DNA of 64,000 nucleotides from Clostridiales bacterium (lineage in GTDB: Bacteria > Bacillota > Clostridia > Oscillospirales > Oscillospiraceae): contig DYBL01000043.1 in the NCBI GenBank assembly GCA_019418625.1, positions 1 through 64,000 of the forward strand, written 5' to 3'. Positions 44,973 to 53,658 of the stretch are shown here, piece after piece; position 1 is the first letter of the stretch, and each line of letters starts with the position of its first letter. The position numbers and the translations under genes are program-made. The notes below the pieces were generated by a model, which was not told the origin of the DNA, did no database searches, and was given only the letters and a program-made list of their open reading frames with translations.

Positions 44973-45029
44973 AAGGAACACCAGCCTATGGCTGGTGTTC
45001 CTTCGTCTTGTCCGTAAAGTATAGATGCC
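44973..45029. repeat. hairpin repeat, copy 1
   Basis: A 14-bp perfect stem (AAGGAACACCAGCC, loop TAT) followed at 45006 by a 24-bp tag, TCTTGTCCG-T-AAAGTATAG-ATGCC. The tag recurs with one mismatch at 45681-45704. The stem core ACACCAGCC/GGCTGGTGT recurs in the tRNA terminator at 45831-45868. Confidence 0.75.
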
Positions 45030-45206
45030 AAACTATGTGAACACACATACAGCAATTGACCTATTTGCAAAGGTAGCACAGTACTCCGAAAAAGCAAGCA
45101 CCAATAATATTAAGCCAAAATACATAAGGGTATTTCTTCTTTATACGGTCAAACGATGTTCTGCACTTCACACGTCGTGCAGACCGGAGTAAACGAGAAA
45201 AGGAGC

Positions 45207-45599
45207 AGCAAGAGCCGATGCTGAAAATGCAGCACAAAAAGCGGCAACCCCAAAAGTCTGACATCCCACAGCGATCATGGAACGCAGTACACATCTGTTG
45301 CTTTCACAAAGCTTCTTCAAAAGTACGGCGTTAAACAGTCCTTTTCCGCTGCTGGTCGCCCTCATGACAATGCAGTTGCTGAATCCCTTTTTGCCACATT
45401 CAAAAAAGAAGAGGCATACCGCGGAGAGTATACCTCAGAACGAAGTTTTTGCAAGAGTGTTGAGCAATTTGTCCGATACTACAATGAGGATCGTCCTCAC
45501 TAAACGCTAAAGTATCAGACACCGCAAGCTTTTGAAGAAAAGTATTATGCCGGTTCTGTTGAAAACGCGCGTTCAAATAGCGTCACAGAGCAAAAATAA
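45207..45599 (+). pseudogene. IS3-family transposase OrfB, C-terminal remnant
   Basis: In the frame of 45261 the sequence reads as the C-terminal part of an IS3-type integrase core: SHSDHGTQYTSVAFTKLL, then GRPHDNAVAESLFATFKKEE, VEQFVRYYNEDRPH, a stop, then TLKYQTPQAFEEKYY. The first D of the DDE triad in HSDHG is the middle Asp, and the Glu is in NAVAES. A TAA at 45501-45503 replaces the conserved Gln codon (CAA) of RPHQTL, and the N-terminal half of OrfB, all of OrfA and the terminal repeats are missing. Dead, decayed element. GC content is lower than in the surrounding genes. Confidence 0.85.
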
Positions 45600-45639
45600 C
45601 ACTTTTGATTTTGCGATTTTTGAAAAGCCATAGCTAAAC

Positions 45640-45704
45640 TATAAGAAAAGAACGCCTTGTGGTTACAGGGGTTTCTTTTGTCTTGTCCGCAAAGTATAGA
45701 TGCC
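45640..45704. repeat. hairpin repeat, copy 2
   Basis: A degenerate AAAAGAAC/GTTTCTTTT hairpin followed by the tag TCTTGTCCG-C-AAAGTATAG-ATGCC at 45681-45704 (23 of 24 bases as in copy 1). The two copies flank the transposase remnant. Confidence 0.7.
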
Positions 45705-45830
45705 GGACAAGACTGGGCCCCGCAGGTTGGGGCGGCGCGTTTGCGCCGTACGAGTGTTTTGGCCGCAGGCCAAAACCTCGGCGCAGGCGGAATTCATTTC
45801 CGCCGAGCATTTTAAAATCTCCAGGTATCC
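45705..45830. other. hairpin-rich non-coding segment
   Basis: Three compact hairpins in 126 bp: GGCGC-GTTT-GCGCC, TTTTGGCC-GCA-GGCCAAAA and GGCGGAA-TTCA-TTTCCGCC. Both strands are open for about 80 codons but show no family or ribosome site. It lies between repeat copy 2 and the tRNA terminator, and I read it as a structured repeat element rather than a gene. Confidence 0.5.
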
Positions 45831-45868
45831 AAAAAGAAACACCAGCCTGTTGGCTGGTGTTTCTTTTT
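45831..45868 (-). terminator. terminator of the tRNA operon
   Basis: A perfect 17-bp stem AAAAAGAAACACCAGCC with loop TGTT; on the minus strand it ends in CTTTTTGG, 3 bp after tRNA-Cys. Confidence 0.88.
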
Positions 45869-45870
45869 GG

Positions 45871-45942
45871 AGGTGACACCCGGATTTGAACCGGGGAATC
45901 AGGGTTTTGCAGACCCTTGCCTTACCACTTGGCTATGTCACC
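45871..45942 (-). tRNA. tRNA-Cys (GCA)
   Basis: Cloverleaf with acceptor GGTGACA/TGTCACC, discriminator T, anticodon loop CTGCAAA (GCA) on an AGGGT/ACCCT stem, and GGTTCAAATCC T-arm. CCA is not encoded. Last tRNA of the operon. Confidence 0.96.
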
Positions 45943-45997
45943 ATCTTTTCTATATTATATGCGAACTTTTCAAAAAAGTCCACACTTTTTTTAGATT

Positions 45998-46027
45998 CCG
46001 ATGCCCACACTTTCGTGTGGGCATCGG
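45998..46027. other. hairpin between tRNA-Gly and tRNA-Cys
   Basis: A perfect 13-bp stem CCGATGCCCACAC with loop TTTC in the 90-bp spacer. No T-run follows on the minus strand, so it looks like a processing or spacer hairpin rather than a terminator. Confidence 0.6.
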
Positions 46028-46032
46028 ATTGG

Positions 46033-46105
46033 AGCGGGCAACGAGGCTCGAACTCGCTACCTCCACCTTGGCAAGGTGGCGCTCTACCAGATGAGCTATG
46101 CCCGC
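46033..46105 (-). tRNA. tRNA-Gly (GCC)
   Basis: Acceptor GCGGGCA/TGCCCGC, discriminator T, anticodon loop TTGCCAA (GCC), T-arm GAGTTCGAGCCTC. CCA is not encoded. Confidence 0.96.
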
Positions 46106-46111
46106 AGGTGG

Positions 46112-46184
46112 TGCCCAGAGCCGGAATCGAACCAGCGACACGTGGATTTTCAGTCCACTGCTCTACCAACTGAGCTATCTGGGC
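46112..46184 (-). tRNA. tRNA-Phe (GAA)
   Basis: Acceptor GCCCAGA/TCTGGGC, discriminator A, anticodon loop CTGAAAA (GAA) on GTGGA/TCCAC, T-arm CTGGTTCGATTCCGG. Only 6 bp separate it from tRNA-Gly. Confidence 0.96.
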
Positions 46185-46194
46185 AAATCTTTTT

Positions 46195-46266
46195 CCGCGC
46201 CGAAGCGGCGCGGGTGGGGAATTGCAACCCCAAAGGGTACCCACGAGATGGAATCCACCTCGTGGG
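46195..46266. other. two hairpins in the tRNA-Asp/Phe spacer
   Basis: CCGCGCCG-AAG-CGGCGCGG (46195-46213) and CCCACGAG...CTCGTGGG (46240-46266) fill the 88-bp spacer; neither has a minus-strand T-run. Probably RNA-processing structures. Confidence 0.5.
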
Positions 46267-46272
46267 AGATGG

Positions 46273-46346
46273 CGACCCGGAACGGGCTCGAACCGTCGAC
46301 CTCTAGCGTGACAGGCTAGCGTTCTAACCAACTGAACTACCGGGCC
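46273..46346 (-). tRNA. tRNA-Asp (GTC)
   Basis: Acceptor GGCCCGG/CCGGGTC (one G-T pair), discriminator G, anticodon loop CTGTCAC (GTC) on a GCTAGC-type stem, T-arm ACGGTTCGAGCCCGT. Confidence 0.96.
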
Positions 46347-46358
46347 ATATCAATATGG

Positions 46359-46432
46359 TGGGAACAACTGGACTCGAACCAGTGACCCCCTGCTTGTAAG
46401 GCAGGTGCTCTAACCAGCTGAGCTATGCTCCC
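46359..46432 (-). tRNA. tRNA-Val (TAC)
   Basis: Acceptor GGGAGCA/TGTTCCC, discriminator A, anticodon loop CTTACAA (TAC) on CTGC/GCAG, T-arm CTGGTTCGAGTCCAG. First tRNA of the minus-strand operon, 77 bp after the end of hslO. Confidence 0.96.
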
Positions 46433-46508
46433 CGATTGCCGCACTCGTCAGACGGCAAAAGTTATTATACTGAAAGAGGCCCGATCTGTCAACCCTTTTT
46501 TGAAATTT

Positions 46509-47399
46509 TTATTCTTTTTTCTTCATGTCATCCAGAAGCCCTTGCAGCTGTTCATGTGTAAAGGTCTGAACATTGTCACAAAACTGGCAGGTAAGCTCTG
46601 CGCTGCCCTGTTCTTCCATCAAGCTGCGCAGCTGCTCCGGCCCCAAGCTGATGAGCGCCCGCTCCATCCGTTCCCGGCTGCAGTAGCAGCGGTACTCGAT
46701 GGGGCTGGTCTCCAGGATCTCCAGTTCAAAGTCTGAGAGCACCTGGCACAAAATCGCCTCCGGGTCATCGTTCTTTTGAAGCAGGCCGGTGACGGACCCG
46801 GCAGCCATGACGCCGCCCTCCACCTTGGTGATCACGTCCTCCCCGGCACCGGGCAGCAGCTGGATGAGGTAGCCGCCGGCAGCCAGCACGCTCTGGTCAC
46901 GGTCCACCAGCACGCCCAGGCCACAGGCCGTGGGGATCTGCTCCGACTCCACAAAGTACGCCGCCAGATCCTCGGCGATCTCGCCGCCCAAAAGGCCCAC
47001 GCTGCCCACATAGGGCTCTTTCATATGCAGGTCCCGGATGACTGTCAGTGTGCCCTCGCTGCCCACTGCAGCGCCCACATCCAGCTTGCCGTCGGGCCGC
47101 AGAGGGAGATCCACCGCCGGGTTGTCCACTGTGCCCCGCACATTGCCCTCGTTGTCGGACACGGCCAGCACCGTGCCCAAGGGCCCGCCGCCCTTGATCT
47201 GCAGCGTGACGCTGGCTCCGTCGCCCTTGAGGGCATTGCCCATCATGGACGCGGCCGCCAGGGTGCGCCCCAGAGCCGCGGTGGCCACCGGCAGCGTCTT
47301 ATGGATCTGCCGGGCACGCTCCGTCAGATCCCGGGTGGACACCGCCACCGCCTTTACAAAGCCATCCTTGCTGATGGCCCGAACCAATCTGTCTCCCAT
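46509..47399 (-). CDS. hslO: Hsp33 redox-regulated chaperone
   Basis: A 296-aa Hsp33, a cytosolic holdase switched on when oxidation releases its zinc. The N-terminal domain starts MGDRLVRAISKDG; GNALKGDGASVTLQIKGGGPLG and the DLHMKEPYVGSVGL segment are typical. The C-terminal redox switch is CYC (about residue 236) and CQFC (about 268-271), i.e. C-x-C then C-x2-C. Last protein gene of the yerC-methyltransferase-hslO operon; the tRNA operon follows on the same strand, so some read-through is possible. Confidence 0.95.
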   Translation of the reverse strand: MGDRLVRAISKDGFVKAVAVSTRDLTERARQIHKTLPVATAALGRTLAAASMMGNALKGDGASVTLQIKGGGPLGTVLAVSDNEGNVRGTVDNPAVDLPLRPDGKLDVGAAVGSEGTLTVIRDLHMKEPYVGSVGLLGGEIAEDLAAYFVESEQIPTACGLGVLVDRDQSVLAAGGYLIQLLPGAGEDVITKVEGGVMAAGSVTGLLQKNDDPEAILCQVLSDFELEILETSPIEYRCYCSRERMERALISLGPEQLRSLMEEQGSAELTCQFCDNVQTFTHEQLQGLLDDMKKKE

Positions 47400-47410
47400 T
47401 ATTCAAATCC

Positions 47411-48175
47411 TCACTTTTCCTCTTTTGCCAGTGGCTTTCCGGCCCGGATGATCCAGCGGTCCTCATCCTCCCGGGGCACACGCATGGTCAGATCCCCCGT
47501 TACGGTGATCTTCTCAAACCCGGCCTCTTCCAGCCATGATTGCAGCTGTTCCCGGCTCCAGGCCCGCTCCCGGTGCTCTTCAAACGTCCGCTCCCACGCT
47601 CCGTCCGGCCGCAGCTGGAACAGATCCACCTGGTAGGTGCACACCTGGGTGCGCTGGGAGAAGAACGTCCGCCACACGCAGCAGGTCTCCTCCGTCTCAT
47701 CCATATAGATCTGCCCGTCCATCCGCCGGAGCTTATAGGGGGTGTTCACATCAAAGAGGAACTGCCCGCCGGGCCGCAGCCAGCGCCACACCCGCCGGAA
47801 CGTCTCACGCACATCCTTCTCCCGGGTGAGATAGTTCAACGAATCCAGGGTGGAGACCACCGCGTCCACCGGCTCCGCCAGGCGCAGCCGGGTCATATCC
47901 TGGTGCAGGAACAGCGGCATCTGCTCACCCAACGCCGCAGCCTTCCCCGCCGCCTGGGTCAGCATCTCCTCCGATCCGTCCGTGGCGATGACCTGATACC
48001 CCCGCTGGGCCAGCAGACAGGAGATGGTGCCGGTGCCGCAGGCCAGGTCCAGCACCGAATGGACGGGGATGGCGCTCTTTCGCAGCAGACGTTCCAAAAA
48101 ATCGGCCCGTTTGCGGTAGGATGCATCCGCCATCAGGGCGTCATAGCTGGCGGCCAGTGCCTCATAGCTGCTCAT
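47411..48175 (-). CDS. class I SAM-dependent methyltransferase
   Basis: A 254-aa methyltransferase with the SAM motif VLDLACGTGTISCLLAQRG (motif I), acidic IATDGSEEML, and the post-motif region DAVVSTLDSLNYL. The N-terminus SYEALAASYDALMAD is common in the YqeM/methyltransferase-25 type of Firmicutes (B. subtilis yqeM-like), where the substrate is not known. The ATG overlaps the stop of yerC by 4 bases, so translation is coupled. Followed 11 nt later by hslO. Confidence 0.88.
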   Translation of the reverse strand: MSSYEALAASYDALMADASYRKRADFLERLLRKSAIPVHSVLDLACGTGTISCLLAQRGYQVIATDGSEEMLTQAAGKAAALGEQMPLFLHQDMTRLRLAEPVDAVVSTLDSLNYLTREKDVRETFRRVWRWLRPGGQFLFDVNTPYKLRRMDGQIYMDETEETCCVWRTFFSQRTQVCTYQVDLFQLRPDGAWERTFEEHRERAWSREQLQSWLEEAGFEKITVTGDLTMRVPREDEDRWIIRAGKPLAKEEK

Positions 48176-48468
48176 TGCTTCTTCTCTTTCATCCGGGCAA
48201 ACAGCTTTTCATACGCGCCGGTGCCGTAGCTGAGGGAGCGGTTGACCCGGCTGATCGTGGCGCTGGACGCCCCGGTGCGCTCCAGGATCTCATTATAGAT
48301 CATCCCGTCGTTGAGCAGCGACGCCACCTCGAACCGCTGCTCCATGGCCCGCAGCTCGGAAACCGTACAAAGATCCTGGAAAAATTCATAGCACTCCTGC
48401 TCGTCCTTCAGCATCAAAATCGCCTTGTACAGCTGATCGTTCTTTTCTTTTTTCCCGATCTTGACCAT
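48172..48468 (-). CDS. YerC/YecD TrpR-like DNA-binding protein
   Basis: A 98-aa helical protein of the YerC/YecD family, related to TrpR. Features: LYKAILMLKDEQECYEFFQDLCTVSELRAMEQRFEVASLL and the helix-turn-helix EILERTGASSATISRVNRSL. It lacks a known ligand; in B. subtilis YerC is a small DNA-binding regulator implicated in antibiotic tolerance/stress, and its targets are not settled. First gene of the minus-strand operon and overlapping the methyltransferase by 4 bases. Confidence 0.9.
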   Translation of the reverse strand: MVKIGKKEKNDQLYKAILMLKDEQECYEFFQDLCTVSELRAMEQRFEVASLLNDGMIYNEILERTGASSATISRVNRSLSYGTGAYEKLFARMKEKKQ

Positions 48469-48665
48469 ATCTCGTACCCTTTCTTTGTTCTTCTGACGAT
48501 TTTGCCGGCATCAGCCGGCTTCCTGTATTTTAACATTCTACTGCGTGAAAGTAAATAGGGCGGCAGGCAAAATTTTTTATACTTTAAAGTGCGGAGCCGC
48601 ACCACATGGTGTCCCGTCACATAGGCTGGGGCAAAGGGATTTTGGAGGACAGGAGCGTCGTGCCT

Positions 48666-49340
48666 ATGAACAAGAAGCTTACTTATTTGGAGACGGAGCC
48701 GCTGACTGCGGAGCGGGAGTGGGTATCGGACGGCATGGCGGTACTGCACGCCTCCGTCCGGGTACCCCGGCCGGTGCCGTCTGCCGGCGGGGTCTTCCGG
48801 CGGGTGCGCCGGTACTACCAGCTGCAGTGCCAAGCTTTTTTCCGATACTGTCAGCGGGAACTGCTGCCCCAGGCCGCGGCGGAATATGCCGCTGCCCTCG
48901 CCTGCAGCCGGCCGCTGCCGGATTTCCACGCGGAACTGGACTATCGCGTCACCTATAACGAGGGCGGCCTGTGGAGCCTCTATACCCAGTCCCGGGAGGT
49001 GGGGCCCGGCGGCACATTTTTGGTGCGGCGGGGAGATACCTGGGACCTGGGCGCCGGGTACCCGGTGCCATCTGCCAGCTTTTTCTCCGGTGGGCTGCGG
49101 AAGACACTGCTCTCCGCGGCAGAAGTCCAGATACAGCGCCGTCAGGCTGCGGGAGCCGGTGTCTGGCGGGAGGACTGGCGGCGCGGGCTGCGCCGCTACT
49201 ACAACCCTGCCAACTACTATCTGACGGAAGACGGCTTTGCTTTTTTCTACCCCATGCTTTCCATCGCACCCGCCTCCGCCGGCATCCCCGTGTTTCTTTT
49301 GCCTTACAGCGATGCGGCGGGACGGCCGCAGGTAAAATAA
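48666..49340 (+). CDS. DUF3298-like protein
   Basis: A 224-aa protein resembling the DUF3298/RsiV-PdaC-type domain: an N-terminal strand pair with VPRPVPSAGGVFRRVRRYYQ, the central HAELDYRVTYNEGGLWSLYTQSREVGPGG, and the C-terminal signature YYNPANYYLTEDGFAFFYPMLSIAPASAGI. It has no signal peptide or TM helix, so it would be cytoplasmic, unlike the secreted members of the family. The ATG at 48666 follows GGAG; an upstream in-frame start at 48606 has no ribosome site. Function unknown. Confidence 0.78.
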   Translation: MNKKLTYLETEPLTAEREWVSDGMAVLHASVRVPRPVPSAGGVFRRVRRYYQLQCQAFFRYCQRELLPQAAAEYAAALACSRPLPDFHAELDYRVTYNEGGLWSLYTQSREVGPGGTFLVRRGDTWDLGAGYPVPSASFFSGGLRKTLLSAAEVQIQRRQAAGAGVWREDWRRGLRRYYNPANYYLTEDGFAFFYPMLSIAPASAGIPVFLLPYSDAAGRPQVK

Positions 49341-49342
49341 GA

Positions 49343-49371
49343 ATCCCCCGGCGCCGAAAGCGCCGGGGGAT
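49343..49371. terminator. terminator between DUF3298 gene and hydA
   Basis: A perfect 12-bp stem ATCCCCCGGCGC with loop CGAAA. Minus-strand continuation TCTTATTTT serves hydA; the plus side has no T-run. Confidence 0.75.
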
Positions 49372-49375
49372 GGGA

Positions 49376-51076
49376 TCAGTTCTTTTTTACATAGTCCACA
49401 TGGAGCAGCTGGTGAGTGCGGTCCTTCAAAGACCCGGAGAGCATCTCGCAGACGATGGGGTTGCGCTCCGAGCGCTTGATGAGCGCCGTCCGGTCCGCCT
49501 CATAGAGGCCCGCCGCCCGCTGCCGCTTGACGGGGATCAGCCCGTAGGGCTGGCCTGCGCCGCCCACGCAGCCGGTCTTGCAGGTCATGACCTCCACCAG
49601 ATCGTAGTACGCCCGGCCCGCCTCAATGTCCGCCAGGAGCCGTTTCGCGTTCACCAGACCGTGCACCACGGCAATGTGCAGCACCCGGTCTCCCACCGGC
49701 AGCACTACCTCCCGGATGGTGTCCGTCCCACGTACGCCGGAGAACTGGATGGCCTGGAGGGTGTTTTTGGATTTGTCCTCCACGATCCGGCGGGCCACTG
49801 CCTCCGCCACGCCGCCGGTGGTGCCGAAGATGGTGGCGGCTCCGGTGCCCATGCCGAAGGGCAGATCCGGCGCCTCTCCCTCCAGCTCGTCAAAGCGGAT
49901 GCCGGACTCCTTGATCATCATGATGATCTCCTGGGTGGTCAGCACCAGGTCCACATCGGGCACTCCGTCATGGCAAAACTCCGGCCGCTGTGCTTCCATT
50001 TTCTTGGCGGTGCAGGGCATGATGGCCACATGATAGGTCCTGCGCCCGTCCTGGGCATCCTTTTCCTTGTACTGGTCCTTCAGCACCGCAGCGAACATCT
50101 CCATGGGAGATTTGCAGGTGGACACGTTTTTCAGATACTTGGGATCCTCGTTTTCCAGATACTTGATCCACGCAGGGCAGCAGCTGGTAAACATGGGGAA
50201 CGGACCGCCCTTCTGCAGCCGCTCCAGAAACTCCGCTGACTCCTCCATGACCGTCAGGTCCGCGCCGAACGTGGTATCATACACCTCGGCGGCGCCCATC
50301 ATCTTCAATGCGGAGACCAGCTTGTTCATGGCGTTGACGCCGGGGGCCATGCCAAACGCCTCGCCCACCGCCACACGGACCGCCGGGGCGATCTGGAACA
50401 CCACCCGCTTGTTTGCGTCATAGAGCGCCCGCCACGCCTGGCCGATCTCGTTTTTCACCGTGACGGCACCGGTGGGACACGCCGCCGCGCACTGGCCGCA
50501 GCTGATACACGCCGTGGCGTCCAGCTTGCGGTCGAACGCAGGACAGACCATCAGATCGCTGCCCCGGTGGGCAAAGTTCAAAATGCCGACCCCCTGCATC
50601 TCCTCGCATACCCGCACGCAGTCACCGCAGAGGATGCACTTGTTGGGGTCCCGCACCACCGCCGGGGAGGATGTGTCCTTTTCATAGTGGGGACGGGTGT
50701 CCGCAAACCGCACATGACGCACTCCGAACCGAAGTGCCAGCTCCTGCAGGCGGCAGCTGCCGCTTTTTTCGCAGGTGGTGCAGTCCCGGCAGTGGGAGGA
50801 GAGCATCAGCTCCAGGATCATCCGCCGGTGCTTCAAAAGCCGCGCGGTGTTGGTACGGATCTTCATGCCGTCCCGGGGCTCCATGGAGCAGGAGGCATCG
50901 ATCTTGCCACGCTCGTCCTCCACCACGCACATGCGGCACGCACCGTACACAGAAAGCTCCGAATAGTAGCAGAAGGTGGGCATTTCGATGCCGGCCTTGC
51001 GGATGACCGCCAGCACGTTCTTCTCCCCGTCGAAGGGGACACGCTGGCCGTCGATATACATGATTCCCTTTGCCAT
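49376..51076 (-). CDS. hydA: [FeFe]-hydrogenase catalytic subunit HydA
   Basis: A 566-aa group A [FeFe]-hydrogenase. In order: a plant-type [2Fe-2S] domain (C36, C47, C50, C63); the His-ligated [4Fe-4S] site (H95-x3-C99-x2-C102-x5-C108); two [4Fe-4S] motifs (CILCGDCVRVC, CISCGQCAAAC); and the H-cluster domain with TSCCPAW (L1), MPCTAKK (L2) and EVMTCKTGCVGGAGQP (L3). L3 has CKTGC where CPGGC is usual. It makes or oxidises H2, passing electrons via NuoF-like HydB. Start is 3 nt after the hydB stop. The maturases HydE/F/G are not in this window. Confidence 0.95.
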   Translation of the reverse strand: MAKGIMYIDGQRVPFDGEKNVLAVIRKAGIEMPTFCYYSELSVYGACRMCVVEDERGKIDASCSMEPRDGMKIRTNTARLLKHRRMILELMLSSHCRDCTTCEKSGSCRLQELALRFGVRHVRFADTRPHYEKDTSSPAVVRDPNKCILCGDCVRVCEEMQGVGILNFAHRGSDLMVCPAFDRKLDATACISCGQCAAACPTGAVTVKNEIGQAWRALYDANKRVVFQIAPAVRVAVGEAFGMAPGVNAMNKLVSALKMMGAAEVYDTTFGADLTVMEESAEFLERLQKGGPFPMFTSCCPAWIKYLENEDPKYLKNVSTCKSPMEMFAAVLKDQYKEKDAQDGRRTYHVAIMPCTAKKMEAQRPEFCHDGVPDVDLVLTTQEIIMMIKESGIRFDELEGEAPDLPFGMGTGAATIFGTTGGVAEAVARRIVEDKSKNTLQAIQFSGVRGTDTIREVVLPVGDRVLHIAVVHGLVNAKRLLADIEAGRAYYDLVEVMTCKTGCVGGAGQPYGLIPVKRQRAAGLYEADRTALIKRSERNPIVCEMLSGSLKDRTHQLLHVDYVKKN

Positions 51077-51079
51077 CTC

Positions 51080-52980
<1,901 letters not shown>

Positions 52981-52984
<4 letters not shown>

Positions 52985-53457
52985 TCCGCCTCCTCCTTCC
53001 GCATCTGCTCCAGCAGCGCCAGCGCCGCCTCCGGTGTCATTTTCGCGTGGACCTCACCGTCGATGGTCATGACCGGCGCCAGGCCGCAGGCGCCCAGGCA
53101 TGCCACCGTCTCCAGGGTGAACATGCCGTCTGCCGAGGTCTTTTTCTTTCCCGTCAGCCCCAGATAATCCCGGATGGCATCATAGATTGGCTGGGACTTG
53201 CGCACATGACAGGCCGTCCCCTGGCACACCTTGATGATATGCCGGCCCTTGGCCTCCAGGGAGAAGTTTTCGTAAAACGTGGCGACGCTGTATACCTTCG
53301 CCGTGCTGATGCCCAGCTTTTCCGCGATCAGCGTCAGCGCCTCCTCGCTCAAATACTTGTACTCGCTTTGGATCTCCTGCATGATGGCGATCAGATTGCT
53401 CTGCGCACAGCCGAAGCTGTCGATGATCTGACTCGCCCTGGTCAGTTCGTCGGTCAT
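52981..53457 (-). CDS. hydC: bifurcating hydrogenase subunit HydC (NuoE-like)
   Basis: A 158-aa NuoE-type thioredoxin-fold [2Fe-2S] protein. The cluster ligands are CQGTACHV (C-x4-C) and CLGACGLAP (C-x3-C). The helical N-terminus (FGCAQSNLIAIMQEIQSEYKYLS) is usual. The ATG at 53457 follows AAAAAAGGAG; the open frame extends 26 codons upstream into the promoter and is not coding. First gene of hydC-hydB-hydA, whose order and overlaps mark a complete trimeric bifurcating hydrogenase. Confidence 0.94.
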
Positions 53458-53518
53458 GGCTCGTCTCCTTTTTTGAATATGTCCCTCATAAAAAAACGTA
53501 TATTTCTCCCCAGGAAAC

Positions 53519-53548
53519 AGTATAGCGCAGTCCATTTTCTTCTGTCAA
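53519..53548 (-). promoter_or_regulatory. promoter of the hyd operon
   Basis: On the minus strand a consensus TTGACA (53543-53548), an 18-bp spacer and TATACT (53519-53524), 62 bp before hydC. Confidence 0.75.
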
Positions 53549-53607
53549 AATGTTTTTCATTTTTGTGTACTCAAACGTTTTTTCTCTGTTTTATTTATTA
53601 AAAAAGT

Positions 53608-53641
53608 CAAAAATGCAGCCGCCCCAAAGCGGAGCGGCTGC
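53608..53641 (-). terminator. terminator of the AGCS symporter
   Basis: GCAGCCGC pairs with GCGGCTGC across an 11-nt loop; the minus strand continues ATTTTTG. Confidence 0.8.
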
Positions 53642-53658
53642 GAATTCTTATCAACTTC

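Noticed and set aside
45061..45294. A 77-codon minus-strand frame with a hydrophobic C-terminus
   Set aside because: It runs antisense across the IS remnant, has no ribosome site, and its hydrophobic end is likely chance in AT-rich sequence.
45634..45889. Overlapping open frames of about 80 codons on both strands next to tRNA-Cys
   Set aside because: They cover a hairpin-rich repeat and the tRNA terminator; open on both strands with no start signals, so read as a non-coding element.
53458..53560. Possible Rex operator at the hydrogenase promoter
   Set aside because: No convincing TTGTTAA-type inverted repeat is present around -35/-10.
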